DNA from: Paucibacter aquatile
GTDB lineage: Bacteria > Pseudomonadota > Gammaproteobacteria > Burkholderiales > Burkholderiaceae_C
Reading direction: 5' to 3'
NCBI RefSeq assembly: GCF_002885975.1
Contig: NZ_POSP01000004.1
Location: 496,001-560,000 of the forward strand
Length of the DNA: 64,000 nucleotides
Part shown: positions 45,948-54,597 of the stretch, piece by piece
Position numbering within the stretch: the stretch's first letter is position 1
Layout of the letters: the number at the start of each line of letters is the position of its first letter
Notes under the pieces: model-generated
Told to the model about the DNA's origin: nothing
Databases searched by the model: none
Seen by the model: only the letters and a program-made list of their open reading frames with translations
Made by a program: the position numbers and the translations under genes

Positions 45948-46484
45948 ATGAATCCTTTATCCATGTCTGCATCTTCCCAGACCGTGCCCGCCGATGTGCG
46001 GCCCGAGGGCTTTCTTCGCGTCCAGGCTGCCTTGCTGCAACGGGGTCATGAACATCCGCCGCGCTGGCTGGACGTGGCGGCACGTACTTCGCAAGAAGCC
46101 GCCGATGCGTTGGGTGTCAGCCTTGGCCAGATTGCCAAATCGGTGGTGTTCCGTCGCCGCAGCGACGAGGCCGCGGTGATGGTGATCGCTTCGGGGGATC
46201 GCCGGGTCGACGAGAAGAAGCTGCAGCAGCACACCGGCGCTTTGGGGCGCGCGGACGCCGAGTATGTCAAGGCTCGCACCGGTTTCTCGATTGGCGGTGT
46301 GTCGCCACTGGGCTTTGCGCCGGCCGCAGATCTGCCCCAGCCGCTCTTGTTTCTGGATGCCGATCTGCGGCGCTTTGACTTCATTTGGGCCGCGGCCGGA
46401 CACCCTAACGGCGTGTTCCTTATGAGCCCCGAGCAACTCCAGCGCCTGACGGGCGCTGAGTTCATCGAGGTGGTGCAAGCATGA
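45948..46484 (+). CDS. YbaK/EbsC-type aminoacyl-tRNA deacylase
   Basis: 178-residue protein of the YbaK/ProX deacylase superfamily that hydrolyses mischarged aminoacyl-tRNA in trans. The conserved core is DVAARTSQEAADALGVSLGQIAKSVVFR with the catalytic lysine of the family in IAKS, plus DEKKLQQHTG and GFSIGGVSPLG. The start has two ATGs (45948 and 45963). Its stop overlaps the following DUF1289 gene by four bases. Confidence 0.88.
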   Translation: MNPLSMSASSQTVPADVRPEGFLRVQAALLQRGHEHPPRWLDVAARTSQEAADALGVSLGQIAKSVVFRRRSDEAAVMVIASGDRRVDEKKLQQHTGALGRADAEYVKARTGFSIGGVSPLGFAPAADLPQPLLFLDADLRRFDFIWAAAGHPNGVFLMSPEQLQRLTGAEFIEVVQA

Positions 46485-46720
46485 GCGCGCTGCGCCCCCC
46501 TTCGCCGCCGGCCGTGCCGGCTCCTGGTTCCACCGTCAGTTCGCCCTGCACCAACATCTGCCGCATCCATGCAGCCACCGGTTGGTGTGAGGGCTGTGCG
46601 CGCAGCATTCCGGAGATCACCGTCTGGTCTAGAGCTGACGATGCGACACGGCTTGAGATCCTGGCGCGCCTGCCGGCGCGGCGCGAGCAATTGGCGGAGC
46701 AAGGCATCTTCATTGCCTGA
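46481..46720 (+). CDS. DUF1289 small cysteine-motif protein
   Basis: 79-residue protein with the DUF1289 pattern SPCTNICRIHAATGWCEGCAR, four cysteines that likely bind iron-sulfur or zinc, and a following basic helical tail (ARLPARREQLAEQG). Family function is unknown. The start overlaps the deacylase stop as ATGA, so the pair is cotranscribed. The first 20 residues are Pro/Ser-rich and probably disordered. Confidence 0.85.
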   Translation: MSALRPPSPPAVPAPGSTVSSPCTNICRIHAATGWCEGCARSIPEITVWSRADDATRLEILARLPARREQLAEQGIFIA

Positions 46721-46810
46721 AGATCGCGCCCCCCTTGCTCTTGTTTTAGTCATCCACCTGCAACAGGCTGAGGTCGGCAGGGCCGCAGCCGCCGTACCGG
46801 AGTCCTTCGC

Positions 46811-47461
46811 ATGAAACATCTGCGTTTTTATTTCGATCCCATCTCTCCCTACGCCGCGCTTGCCTTCGAGCATCTGCCTCAGGCCCTGGAAGGGCTGAGC
46901 TACAGCGTCGAATACCGGCCGATTCTGTTCGCCGCTTTGCTCCACGCCTTGGGGCAGAAGGGGCCAGCCGAAATCGAGCCCAAACGACAGTGGACCTTCC
47001 GTCAGATCAGTTGGGCGGCGCACAAGCTGGGCCAGCCCCTGCAGGTCCCGGCCCAGCATCCTTTCAATCCGCTGCCGCTGTTGCGCCTGGCCTGGGCGTG
47101 TGCGCCGGCCGGTGACACGCCGAACCGGGCCACGGTGGAGCGCATATTTCGCCATGTTTGGCGCAGTGAGGGCGCTCATCCTGCCGACGCAGCTCGTCTG
47201 GCAGCGCTGAGCCAAGAACTGGCGCCGGTGCGCGATCCGGCCAGCGAAGAGGTCAAGGAGACCTTGCGCGTGGCCACCGAGGCCGCGCTGACCCTGGGCG
47301 TGTTTGGCGTGCCGACGATCGAGGTGGACGGTCGCCTGTTCTGGGGCCTGGACTCATTCGATATGGTGGCGGCCTACCTCAAGGGCGACCCCTGGTTCCA
47401 GCAAGGTGACTGGGAGGCGGCCGCGGTACCGCGCCCTGGAGTGCGTCGGGCGGCCCCCTGA
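46811..47461 (+). CDS. 2-hydroxychromene-2-carboxylate isomerase family (DsbA-fold) protein
   Basis: 216-residue protein of the DsbA-like kappa-GST family (NahD). FYFDPISPYAALAFEHLP places the family's catalytic serine at the N-terminal end of the first helix, where DsbA has cysteine; GVFGVPTIEVDGRLFWG is the cis-Pro region. NahD uses glutathione to isomerise a naphthalene pathway intermediate, but no aromatic-degradation genes are nearby, so the true substrate is open. The ATG lies 90 bp after the DUF1289 gene. Confidence 0.87.
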   Translation: MKHLRFYFDPISPYAALAFEHLPQALEGLSYSVEYRPILFAALLHALGQKGPAEIEPKRQWTFRQISWAAHKLGQPLQVPAQHPFNPLPLLRLAWACAPAGDTPNRATVERIFRHVWRSEGAHPADAARLAALSQELAPVRDPASEEVKETLRVATEAALTLGVFGVPTIEVDGRLFWGLDSFDMVAAYLKGDPWFQQGDWEAAAVPRPGVRRAAP

Positions 47462-47587
47462 GCAGCGCACTTCCCTCAGGCTGTGCCCGGGAGGGCGCGG
47501 TCTGTGCATGTCTTGAGCTGACGAGCTAGTTCAGCGGCATGGCGAGTCTGACAATGCCAGCCCGGGACTTACCCTGAAAAGTCTGAA

Positions 47588-47606
47588 AATTTCGCATCAC
47601 GAAATT
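47588..47606. promoter_or_regulatory. Palindromic operator-like site upstream of the MHS transporter
   Basis: AATTTCG (47588-47594), spacer CATCA, CGAAATT (47600-47606): perfect 7-bp arms in an AT-rich patch. It lies about 220 bp before the transporter ATG. The binding protein is unknown. Confidence 0.4.
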
Positions 47607-47693
47607 CTCAAGCAGGGTTGCAGCGGATTTTGTCAGCCTGCGTTCAGTTCGGCGTCAGAGTTGGGTCAGAGCCGACTCCCATGATGCGTGTCA

Positions 47694-47770
47694 AGAGCTA
47701 CCGGTCGGTGGCTCTCAAGCAAACGTCGGTTTGCAAGAGGATGGGCCCTCAGCCTTTGCCGGTGAGAGCC
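47694..47770 (+). promoter_or_regulatory. Leader with mutually exclusive hairpins before the MHS transporter
   Basis: Helix A: AGAGCTACC (47694-47702) with GGTGGCTCT (47707-47715). Helix B: GGCTCTCA (47710-47717) with TGAGAGCC (47763-47770), enclosing GCAAAC/GTTTGC (47719-47724/47729-47734). A and B share bases 47710-47715, so only one can form. This is the layout of a switching leader. No U-tract terminator is present, so any control would be translational or Rho-dependent. Confidence 0.4.
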
Positions 47771-47828
47771 TCTCAGGACCCCAGGTCCATCCCCTTGTGG
47801 CCGGCTGCAATCAACGGAGACACCCACC

Positions 47829-49511
47829 ATGGCAACTGCAAACGCAGTCTCCACCAACACGCCGATGACGGCCGAGGAAAAGAAGGTCATCTTCGCTTCC
47901 TCGCTCGGAACCGTGTTCGAGTGGTACGACTTCTACCTCTACGGTTCGCTGGCGGCCATCATCGCCAAGCAGTTCTTCTCGCAACTGGATCCGCAGGCGG
48001 CGTTCATCGCTTCGTTGCTGGCCTTTGCGGCCGGCTTCATCGTGCGCCCCTTCGGCGCGTTGGTGTTCGGTCGCCTGGGCGACATGATCGGTCGCAAGTA
48101 CACCTTCCTGGTGACCATCCTGATCATGGGTCTGTCGACCTTCATCGTCGGTATCTTGCCGGGCTCGGCCACCATCGGTGCCGCAGCCCCGGTGATCCTG
48201 ATCGGTCTGCGCATGCTGCAGGGCCTCGCGCTGGGCGGCGAGTACGGCGGTGCAGCCACCTATGTGGCCGAGCATGCGCCTCACGGCAAGCGTGGCGCCT
48301 ACACCTCCTGGATTCAAACCACCGCGACCCTGGGCCTGTTCCTGTCGTTGATGGTGATTCTGGGCACCCGTACCGTGGTCGGTGAGGCTGCGTTCGCCGA
48401 GTGGGGCTGGCGCGTGCCTTTCATCGTCTCCATCCTGCTGCTGGCCATCAGCGTCTGGATTCGTCTGTCGATGAATGAATCGCCGGCCTTCCAGAAGATG
48501 AAGTCGGAAGGCAAGACCTCCAAGGCCCCGCTGTCCGAGTCCTTCGGTCAATGGAAGAACCTGAAGATCGTCGTGCTGGCACTGTTCGGCCTGGTTGCCG
48601 GTCAAGGCGTGGTTTGGTACTCGGGCCAGTTCTACGCCCTGTTCTTCCTGACCAGCGTGCTCAAGGTGGACAACGCCACGGCCAACATCATGGTGGCGGT
48701 CTCGCTGCTGCTGGGCACGCCTTTCTTCGTGGTGTTCGGTACGCTGTCCGACAAGATCGGCCGCAAGCCCATCATCATGGCCGGCCTGCTGCTTGCCATC
48801 GTCACCTACTTCCCGCTGTTCAAGGCCCTGACCAACGCCGCCAACCCGGATCTGGCCAAGGCACAAGCGACCGCGCAAATCACGTTGACGGTGGACATGA
48901 ACACCTGCTCCTTCCAGGGCAGCCCGATTGCGCGTGAGGTGGACTTCACCAGCTCCTGCGACATCGCCAAGCGTGCGCTGGCCCAGTCTTCGGCCAGTTA
49001 TGAGACCCTGCCCGGCGAGGCCGGTTCGGTGGCCGTCATCAAGATCGGCGAGAAGGTCATCACCGGCCTGAATGCCACCAAGCTGAACGAGCACAAGTTC
49101 GATGAAGCCACGACCAAGGGCATCGCTGCCTTCAAGAAGGAACTGGCTGAAGGCCTGAAGGCTGCAGGCTATCCGGCCAAGGCCGATCCGGCCAAGGTCA
49201 ACCAGCCGCTGGTGGTGGGCATCCTGTTCATCCTGGTGCTGTACGTGACCATGGTCTATGGTCCGATCGCCGCCATGCTGGTGGAGATGTTCCCGACCCG
49301 TATCCGCTACACCTCGATGAGCCTGCCGTATCACATTGGTAACGGCTGGTTCGGTGGTCTGCTGCCCTCCATCACCTTCGCGATGGTGGCTCAGAACGGC
49401 AACATCTATCACGGCCTGTGGTACCCGATCGGCGTGGCCGCCATGACCCTGGTCATCGGCCTGCTGTTCGTGCGTGAAACCAAGGATGTGGACATTTACG
49501 CCAAGGACTGA
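47829..49511 (+). CDS. MHS-family MFS transporter with a 120-residue periplasmic insertion
   Basis: 560-residue major facilitator of the metabolite:H+ symporter (ShiA/ProP) type. It opens SLGTVFEWYDFYLYGSLA, has GRLGDMIGRK between helices 2 and 3, and the helix-4 motif GLALGGEYGGAATYVAEH. Twelve helices are present, but residues about 338-457, between helices 9 and 10, form a soluble segment that should face the periplasm and contains two cysteines (C360, C377) able to form a disulfide. Usual members are about 430 residues. The substrate is probably an organic acid or betaine; unproven. Confidence 0.88.
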   Translation: MATANAVSTNTPMTAEEKKVIFASSLGTVFEWYDFYLYGSLAAIIAKQFFSQLDPQAAFIASLLAFAAGFIVRPFGALVFGRLGDMIGRKYTFLVTILIMGLSTFIVGILPGSATIGAAAPVILIGLRMLQGLALGGEYGGAATYVAEHAPHGKRGAYTSWIQTTATLGLFLSLMVILGTRTVVGEAAFAEWGWRVPFIVSILLLAISVWIRLSMNESPAFQKMKSEGKTSKAPLSESFGQWKNLKIVVLALFGLVAGQGVVWYSGQFYALFFLTSVLKVDNATANIMVAVSLLLGTPFFVVFGTLSDKIGRKPIIMAGLLLAIVTYFPLFKALTNAANPDLAKAQATAQITLTVDMNTCSFQGSPIAREVDFTSSCDIAKRALAQSSASYETLPGEAGSVAVIKIGEKVITGLNATKLNEHKFDEATTKGIAAFKKELAEGLKAAGYPAKADPAKVNQPLVVGILFILVLYVTMVYGPIAAMLVEMFPTRIRYTSMSLPYHIGNGWFGGLLPSITFAMVAQNGNIYHGLWYPIGVAAMTLVIGLLFVRETKDVDIYAKD

Positions 49512-49541
49512 GCGTTTCATCTTCGAGCCATCTGGCTCATC

Positions 49542-49570
49542 AAAAGGGAGGCCCTGGGCCTCCCTTTTTT
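49542..49570 (+). terminator. Rho-independent terminator of the MHS transporter
   Basis: AAAAGGGAGGCCC (49542-49554) pairs with GGGCCTCCC (49556-49564) and a T-run follows (49565-49570). Confidence 0.93.
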
Positions 49571-49697
49571 ATTGGGCTTGTTGCTTGCAGAGGAAATGCG
49601 TGCAGGTGCGCTGGGCGAGCCGATCCACGCTCAGGCAGATGGGCTCGGGGCAGATTTCTTGCTAAATTGGTCTTACTTTGGTTTTATTGGCTTTCAC

Positions 49698-51044
49698 ATG
49701 AACACCAAGCTCTGTTCCCTTGCGTCTGCGGTTTCCCTTGCTTCCAGGCGCTGGCTGGGGCCGCTGCTCGTGCTCGCAGCGCTGCCGGTAGGTGCGCCAG
49801 CGAGCGCGCCACCCCCGGCATCGACGCCGGCCGCTGCCGGCGCATCGGTTCTGGCGGGGCTTCCGGTGGACCTGCGGCCGCTGCGCAGCTTGTCGCCGGC
49901 GGATGAGGACTTCAGCGACCTTGCCCCTTTGGCCAAGGAACTGGACGGTGTTCGGGTTCTGGCCTTGGGCGAGCAGACCCATGGCGGCCGCGAGGAGTTT
50001 TTGCTCAAGCTGCGCCTCTTGCGTTTCCTGCATGAAAAGCTGGGCTACGAGGTGCTGCTCCTGGAGAGTGGCTTTTATGACATTGGCCGTCTGGCTCAGG
50101 CGATGGCCGCGGGTCAGAGCCTGGATGCGCTGGCGCCAGGCAATGTGTTTTTCATGTACGCCAAGACCGCCGAAGGCCGCTTGTTGCTGCAGTATCTGGA
50201 TCGTCGGCAGCGCAGCAGCCGCCCATTGCAACTGGCGGGTTTCGACAGCCAGCACAGCGGGGAACTCAGCCTGAAAGGCTTGCTGCCCGGGCTGCGAGAG
50301 CGCATTCAGCAGCGAGCGCCTGAGCTGGCCCGGGACCATCTCTGGCAGCCCTTCGCGCAACTCGCCCAGGCCTTGCTGAGTCTGCGGCCGCCCCTGCCCG
50401 AGGCTGCGGAGCAAGCCGGCTTCTTCCAGCAGGTTCAGGCCCAGCGTCAGGCCTTGTGCCGAGAGATTCCCCCGGAGCAGCGTGCCGGTGTCGGCTCCGA
50501 GGGGTGGTGGTGCCAGTTGTTGGGCAGCATCGAGTCCCAGGCGCGCAGCCTTTGGAGCGAGGGGCGCGACTTTCAGCGCGATATCCAGATGGGCCGCCAT
50601 GCCATCTGGCTGATGGAACAACAGTTCCCGGGCAAGAAGGCCGTGGTGTGGGCGCATACCGTGCATGTCGCGCGAGGCTTTGAGCGCAGCCCGGCGCACC
50701 CGCAATCCGGTGAGGTGATGGCCCGGCACTGGGGCCCGGCCTACAAGGTGCTGCAGTTCAGTGCCAGTGGTGGTCAGGTGCTGGATTACCTGCGCGCAGT
50801 GCCGCAGTCTGTGCCTGCGCCGGTGCCGGGCAGTCTGGAGGCCTTGCTTGGCCGATCTCACCCAGGTGCTGTGGCGTCGCCGGCCCAGCTCTTGATCGCG
50901 CGTGGACCGGTGACGCTGCCCCAGCACAATTTTGAGTACCAGAGTGGGGGCATCGAAGCCTCGCGAGGCCCGGGTCGCCTGGGACAGAACTGGGATTTTC
51001 TGATCCACATCCCGCGCATGAGCCCTGTGCAGATGGTGCGCTGA
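49698..51044 (+). CDS. Erythromycin esterase family protein, exported
   Basis: 448-residue protein with a signal peptide (WLGPLLVLAALPVGAPASA) and an erythromycin esterase (EreA/SucA) fold. The active-site pattern is present: ALGEQTHGGREEF with Glu and His, VLLLESGF with a second Glu, and VVWAHTVHVAR with the later His; the usual WAHN is WAHT here. Family members hydrolyse lactones or other esters. Most chromosomal relatives are not resistance genes, and nothing here shows macrolide activity. The ATG at 49698 is chosen for the signal peptide. Confidence 0.82.
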   Translation: MNTKLCSLASAVSLASRRWLGPLLVLAALPVGAPASAPPPASTPAAAGASVLAGLPVDLRPLRSLSPADEDFSDLAPLAKELDGVRVLALGEQTHGGREEFLLKLRLLRFLHEKLGYEVLLLESGFYDIGRLAQAMAAGQSLDALAPGNVFFMYAKTAEGRLLLQYLDRRQRSSRPLQLAGFDSQHSGELSLKGLLPGLRERIQQRAPELARDHLWQPFAQLAQALLSLRPPLPEAAEQAGFFQQVQAQRQALCREIPPEQRAGVGSEGWWCQLLGSIESQARSLWSEGRDFQRDIQMGRHAIWLMEQQFPGKKAVVWAHTVHVARGFERSPAHPQSGEVMARHWGPAYKVLQFSASGGQVLDYLRAVPQSVPAPVPGSLEALLGRSHPGAVASPAQLLIARGPVTLPQHNFEYQSGGIEASRGPGRLGQNWDFLIHIPRMSPVQMVR

Positions 51045-51058
51045 GGCGCATCCGAGCT

Positions 51059-51076
51059 CAGCCTGCGCTCAGGCTG
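51059..51076 (+). repeat. Hairpin after the erythromycin-esterase family gene
   Basis: CAGCCTG (51059-51065) pairs with CAGGCTG (51070-51076) around CGCT, 15 bases after the stop codon. No U-tract follows, so it is at best a weak terminator or a 3'-end protecting hairpin. Confidence 0.4.
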
Positions 51077-51134
51077 CTGTCAGCTTGGCTGGCAAGAATG
51101 CCGCCATCCTTTCTTCTTTTAATGGGAATACACC

Positions 51135-51335
51135 ATGTGGAAACTGCTCGTCGGCTTCATTGCGTTTGCGGCTCTGGCCATCTTCATCATGAGCAAGGGT
51201 GGCGACATTGACATGAGCGGCGAGAAGCACGATGTGGCGGTTCCCCATGCCGCCGAGGCGCCCGCGGCCAGTTCGGCCCCGGCCTCTGCGACCCCGGAAG
51301 CCGCCTCTGCGCCGGCTTCAGCCGCTTCGAACTGA
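51135..51335 (+). CDS. Small single-helix membrane protein with Ala/Ser/Pro tail
   Basis: 66-residue protein. Residues 1-22 are a membrane helix or uncleaved signal (MWKLLVGFIAFAALAIFIMS), followed by KGGDIDMSGEKHD and a low-complexity tail of Ala, Ser, Pro and Glu, most likely in the periplasm. A GGGAAT-type site precedes the ATG. Function unknown. It is on the plus strand and converges on a histidine kinase gene. Confidence 0.65.
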   Translation: MWKLLVGFIAFAALAIFIMSKGGDIDMSGEKHDVAVPHAAEAPAASSAPASATPEAASAPASAASN

Positions 51336-51428
51336 GTCACGCCAGGTGCCGGGCCCAGCCCGGCGGCATCGGCTTGGAGCTGAGCGCTCTGTGAAGGGCG
51401 CGCTGCGAACCCTGGCCGGCAAGGGCGC

Positions 51429-53003
51429 TCAGTGCAAGGCGTCCTCGCTGCCGCCGCTGCGCTGTGGGGCATTCAGCGGCAGGCGCATCACCATGCGTGT
51501 GCCCTGGCCGACGCTGCTGATCACCTCGATTTGCCCGCCCAGCACATGGGTGACGATGTTGTGCACGATGTGCATGCCCAGGCCGGAGCCGCCGGTGCCC
51601 AGCTTGGTGGTGAAGAAGGGATCGAAGATGCGGCGGCGCACCGATTCGTCCATGCCGCGGCCGTCGTCCTCGACGCTCAGTTCCACCTCCTCTCCGCTGC
51701 TGCCGTACATGCAGCGCACCAGAACCTGGCCTTGTTCGCGGCCTTCAAAGCCATGCACCAGGGCGTTGATCAACAGATTGGTCAACACCTGGCCCAAGGA
51801 GCCGGGGTAGCTGCTCATCGCGATGCCGCGGGTCAGTTCGGTCTTGATCAGGAATGGCGTGTGCTTGAAGCTGGGCTCCACCATCACCAGCACATCTTCG
51901 ATCACGCGATCGAGTTCGAAATCTCGCCGTGAGTCGGTGGTCTGGTCGATGGCCACGCGTTTGAAGTCGCGCACCAGGTCGGCCGCTTTCTGCACATTGC
52001 GTTGCAGGATGTCCTGCCCGCGCCGGGTGTCGCGCACCAGGTCCTCCAGCACGCTGCGGCGCATGGGCGTGTTGTTCGCCAGCATCTCGTCGAGCTGTTT
52101 GTAGCGATCTTCCAGAGAGGACACCACGGTCAGGGAGTTGCCCAGCGGCGTGTTCAGCTCATGGGCCACCCCGGCCACCAAGCGGCCCAGCGAGGCCAGC
52201 TTTTCCGACTCGACCAGCTCATGCTGGGCGGTCTTGAGGTTGGCCAGGGCCTGGGTCAGGTCGGCATTGCTGGTGGTCAGCTCGGCGGTGCGCTGCTCCA
52301 CCTGTTCCTCCAGGGTATTGGCATGCTCGCGCAAGGCATCAAAGGCCTGCAGCAGGGACTGGCGCATATGCTCCATGGCCTGGCCCACCCGGGCGATCTC
52401 GTCGCTGCCTCCCAGCTTCAGCGGCTGCTGCAGCTGGCCGGCGGCCAGGGCTTCGGCGGCCTGGGTCATCTGGGTCATGGGTTGCAGCACCCGCCGCTGC
52501 ATCACCCAGAGGATCAGGGCCGAGGACAGGGTCAGGGTCAGAAAGCTGCGCCAGAGGGTGCGCAACATTTCCGCCTGCTTGGTCTCCAGCAAGGGCGCTG
52601 CACTCATCTCGACCGTCAGCTCGGCGATCTTGCGGCCATCGCGCAGCACGGGCCGGCTTTCGCTGAGCGTCAGGTCCGGTTCGTTGGCTGCCAGCTTGCG
52701 GCGCAGCTCCTGGAAGGGGGCGACATTGGAGGGTTCACGCACCACCACCGAGACAAAGCGAGGGTCGTCGAATTGGGCCTTGATCATGGGCTCGGCCAGG
52801 TCAGGCGAGACCTGCCACACCGGTTCGGCCAGGGACAGCGACATGACCTCGGTCGTGCGCACCAGATCTCGTTTCAGGTCCTCCAGCGCGGTCCGCCGGG
52901 TTTTCTGGGCGTCGTACAGAAGCACCAGTGCGGTCGGCACCAGGAGGCCGATCAGCAGGGCCACGATGACGGCGTAGCGCAGCGAGGCGCGTTCGAACAT
53001 CAC
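51429..53003 (-). CDS. Membrane sensor histidine kinase
   Basis: 524-residue kinase: helix 1 at about 10-30, a periplasmic sensor region, helix 2 near 170-190, a HAMP domain, a coiled coil with VEQRTAELTTSNADLTQAL, the histidine in GVAHELNTPLGNSL, and ATPase motifs NLLINALVHG, EDDGRGM and GGSGLGMHIVHN. The dimerisation region is longer than in EnvZ types, as in DctB-like kinases. No response regulator gene is adjacent, so the partner lies elsewhere. The next gene upstream encodes a GGDEF protein on the same strand, 212 bp away. Confidence 0.9.
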   Translation of the reverse strand: MMFERASLRYAVIVALLIGLLVPTALVLLYDAQKTRRTALEDLKRDLVRTTEVMSLSLAEPVWQVSPDLAEPMIKAQFDDPRFVSVVVREPSNVAPFQELRRKLAANEPDLTLSESRPVLRDGRKIAELTVEMSAAPLLETKQAEMLRTLWRSFLTLTLSSALILWVMQRRVLQPMTQMTQAAEALAAGQLQQPLKLGGSDEIARVGQAMEHMRQSLLQAFDALREHANTLEEQVEQRTAELTTSNADLTQALANLKTAQHELVESEKLASLGRLVAGVAHELNTPLGNSLTVVSSLEDRYKQLDEMLANNTPMRRSVLEDLVRDTRRGQDILQRNVQKAADLVRDFKRVAIDQTTDSRRDFELDRVIEDVLVMVEPSFKHTPFLIKTELTRGIAMSSYPGSLGQVLTNLLINALVHGFEGREQGQVLVRCMYGSSGEEVELSVEDDGRGMDESVRRRIFDPFFTTKLGTGGSGLGMHIVHNIVTHVLGGQIEVISSVGQGTRMVMRLPLNAPQRSGGSEDALH

Positions 53004-53215
53004 GCGGTCTGCTCCGTGGCCGGGGCTGGGCGGGAATGCGTCAGCGGCAGGATGTTCAAACGGGGCGTCATTGCAAGGGCAGGGGCCGAACTGCCCTCAG
53101 TGTATGGGCAGACGCGGCCCGGTCAAGTCGGGGCAGTGGCCCGGCGTCGCGCGGCTGCGTCGGAGGCGCCGCGGGCGGGCTGCCGGGCAGGCTGGTGCTG
53201 TGCATGGGGGCGGGC

Positions 53216-54301
53216 TCAGGCCGCCTCCGCGCTGAGCACGGTGACGCAATTACGGCCGCAGCGTTTGGAGGCGTAGAGCGCGCGGTCAGCCCGCTCAAAG
53301 AAGTCGTTCGCACTCTCGCCCGGTGTCATCTGCGTCACGCCCATGGACATGGTGATGCGCTCCAGACTGGGCTGGGCCTGGGCCGGACGGATGCGGCTGG
53401 CCGCCACGCTGGCGCGCATCTGTTCGGCCAGACCTTGGGCCTGCGCCAGGCTGGCATGCGGCAGCAGCAGGGCGAACTCCTCGCCGCCCACCCGCGCCGG
53501 CAGGCTGTCGCCGCGTGCCACCTGCTTGAGCGTTTGGGCCACGGCGCGCAGCACATGGTCGCCGAACAAATGGCCAAAGCTGTCGTTGACGCGTTTGAAG
53601 AAGTCGATGTCGCCCAGAACCAGGCAGGGCGCTTGCGCGTCCTCGGCAGGGCGGTCCTCGTGCTGGGTTCGCAGGCCGGTGCGGCTGGCGGCGCACAGGC
53701 TGAGCTCCTGCTCGAAGGCGCGGCGGTTGGCCAGACCGGTGAGCGAATCCACCAAGGCATCGGCCCGCGCCCGGCGCACTTCTTCGCGCAGCAGGCGCAG
53801 CTCGTTCTGGCTGCCGTCCAAGCGCTCCTGCAGGGTTTGCAACGTGGCGCGGATGTCCTGGGTACCGACCAGCAATTGCTGGACGATCTGGCCCGGCGTC
53901 TGTCCGCTGCGCTCGGCCGCAGGCACGGCCTCGACCAGCAGCTCTTCCACCCAGCGCTGCAGCGAGGCCTCGAACCCGGCCGTTTGCTGGCCGGCCAGCG
54001 AGGCCGAGGCCGACAGGGTGTCGAGCACCCGGTTCAGGCCGTCGCCGATGTTCTGGGCGGTGCGGGCATTGAAATCGCTGACATGGTCCTGGTAGAGCTG
54101 AAGGGTCTGCGCCTCGTCGAGGCAGCGCTCGTCCCGCGTCAAGGTTTGCAGGGCGTGGCTCAGGGCGGGGTTGATGCCGCTGACATGCTCGTACCAGACC
54201 GCATAGCTGATCGGGTGCAAAGCAGCGCGCTGACGCGTCATCTGGGGCAGGGCGGCGCGCAGGTGCTCGGCGCTGCGCGCCATGCTGTCTTGGTATCTCA
54301 T
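53216..54301 (-). CDS. GGDEF diguanylate cyclase with uncharacterised N-terminal helical domain
   Basis: 361 residues. The first 180 or so are mostly helical with no recognised sensor domain and no membrane segment. The GGDEF domain follows (about residues 195-355): DIDFFKRVNDSFGH, active-site GGEEF and a C-terminal ADRALYASKRCGRN. The residues preceding GGEEF read RGDSLPARV, so the canonical RxxD inhibitory site is not in register and product inhibition is probably weak. It makes c-di-GMP, a possible ligand for the PilZ protein encoded 11 kb away. Confidence 0.92.
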   Translation of the reverse strand: MRYQDSMARSAEHLRAALPQMTRQRAALHPISYAVWYEHVSGINPALSHALQTLTRDERCLDEAQTLQLYQDHVSDFNARTAQNIGDGLNRVLDTLSASASLAGQQTAGFEASLQRWVEELLVEAVPAAERSGQTPGQIVQQLLVGTQDIRATLQTLQERLDGSQNELRLLREEVRRARADALVDSLTGLANRRAFEQELSLCAASRTGLRTQHEDRPAEDAQAPCLVLGDIDFFKRVNDSFGHLFGDHVLRAVAQTLKQVARGDSLPARVGGEEFALLLPHASLAQAQGLAEQMRASVAASRIRPAQAQPSLERITMSMGVTQMTPGESANDFFERADRALYASKRCGRNCVTVLSAEAA

Positions 54302-54597
54302 CGGGGAACCCTCGAAGCTTGGCGTTTTGATTGCTTTTCAATGGGCCAAGATCGGTGGTGTTCCGTGACCGGACCTCCAACTGCTGCCGGGTGGCGACGC
54401 ATGTTCAGCGGCCCCGGTCTGCTTGGCATGCCGGGCCTATCGGCAGCGCTTGCGTGAACTCAAGCCTTCAGCGGCACAGACAGGCCAGGCCCATCCACGC
54501 GAGGCTGATTTTTGTCAATTAGTGCCGGCTCTCTAGGCCTTAGTCTGCCGGCTGTTCTTCATCCACCGTGCGGGGCGCTCAGCGCCCGAGCCTGCCC

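Larger units (their letters stand above)
47462..47828. other. Structured leader and intergenic region before the MHS transporter (367 bp)
   Basis: No gene is supported. It contains an operator-like palindrome at 47588-47606 and competing hairpins at 47694-47770 (both annotated separately), then a small hairpin GGACC/GGTCC near 47776-47788. The ribosome-binding site CGGAG lies about ten bases before the ATG. Confidence 0.6.

Noticed and set aside
49698..51044. Macrolide resistance gene
   Set aside because: The family pattern is present, but a signal peptide and a chromosomal housekeeping context without mobile elements do not support a resistance role.
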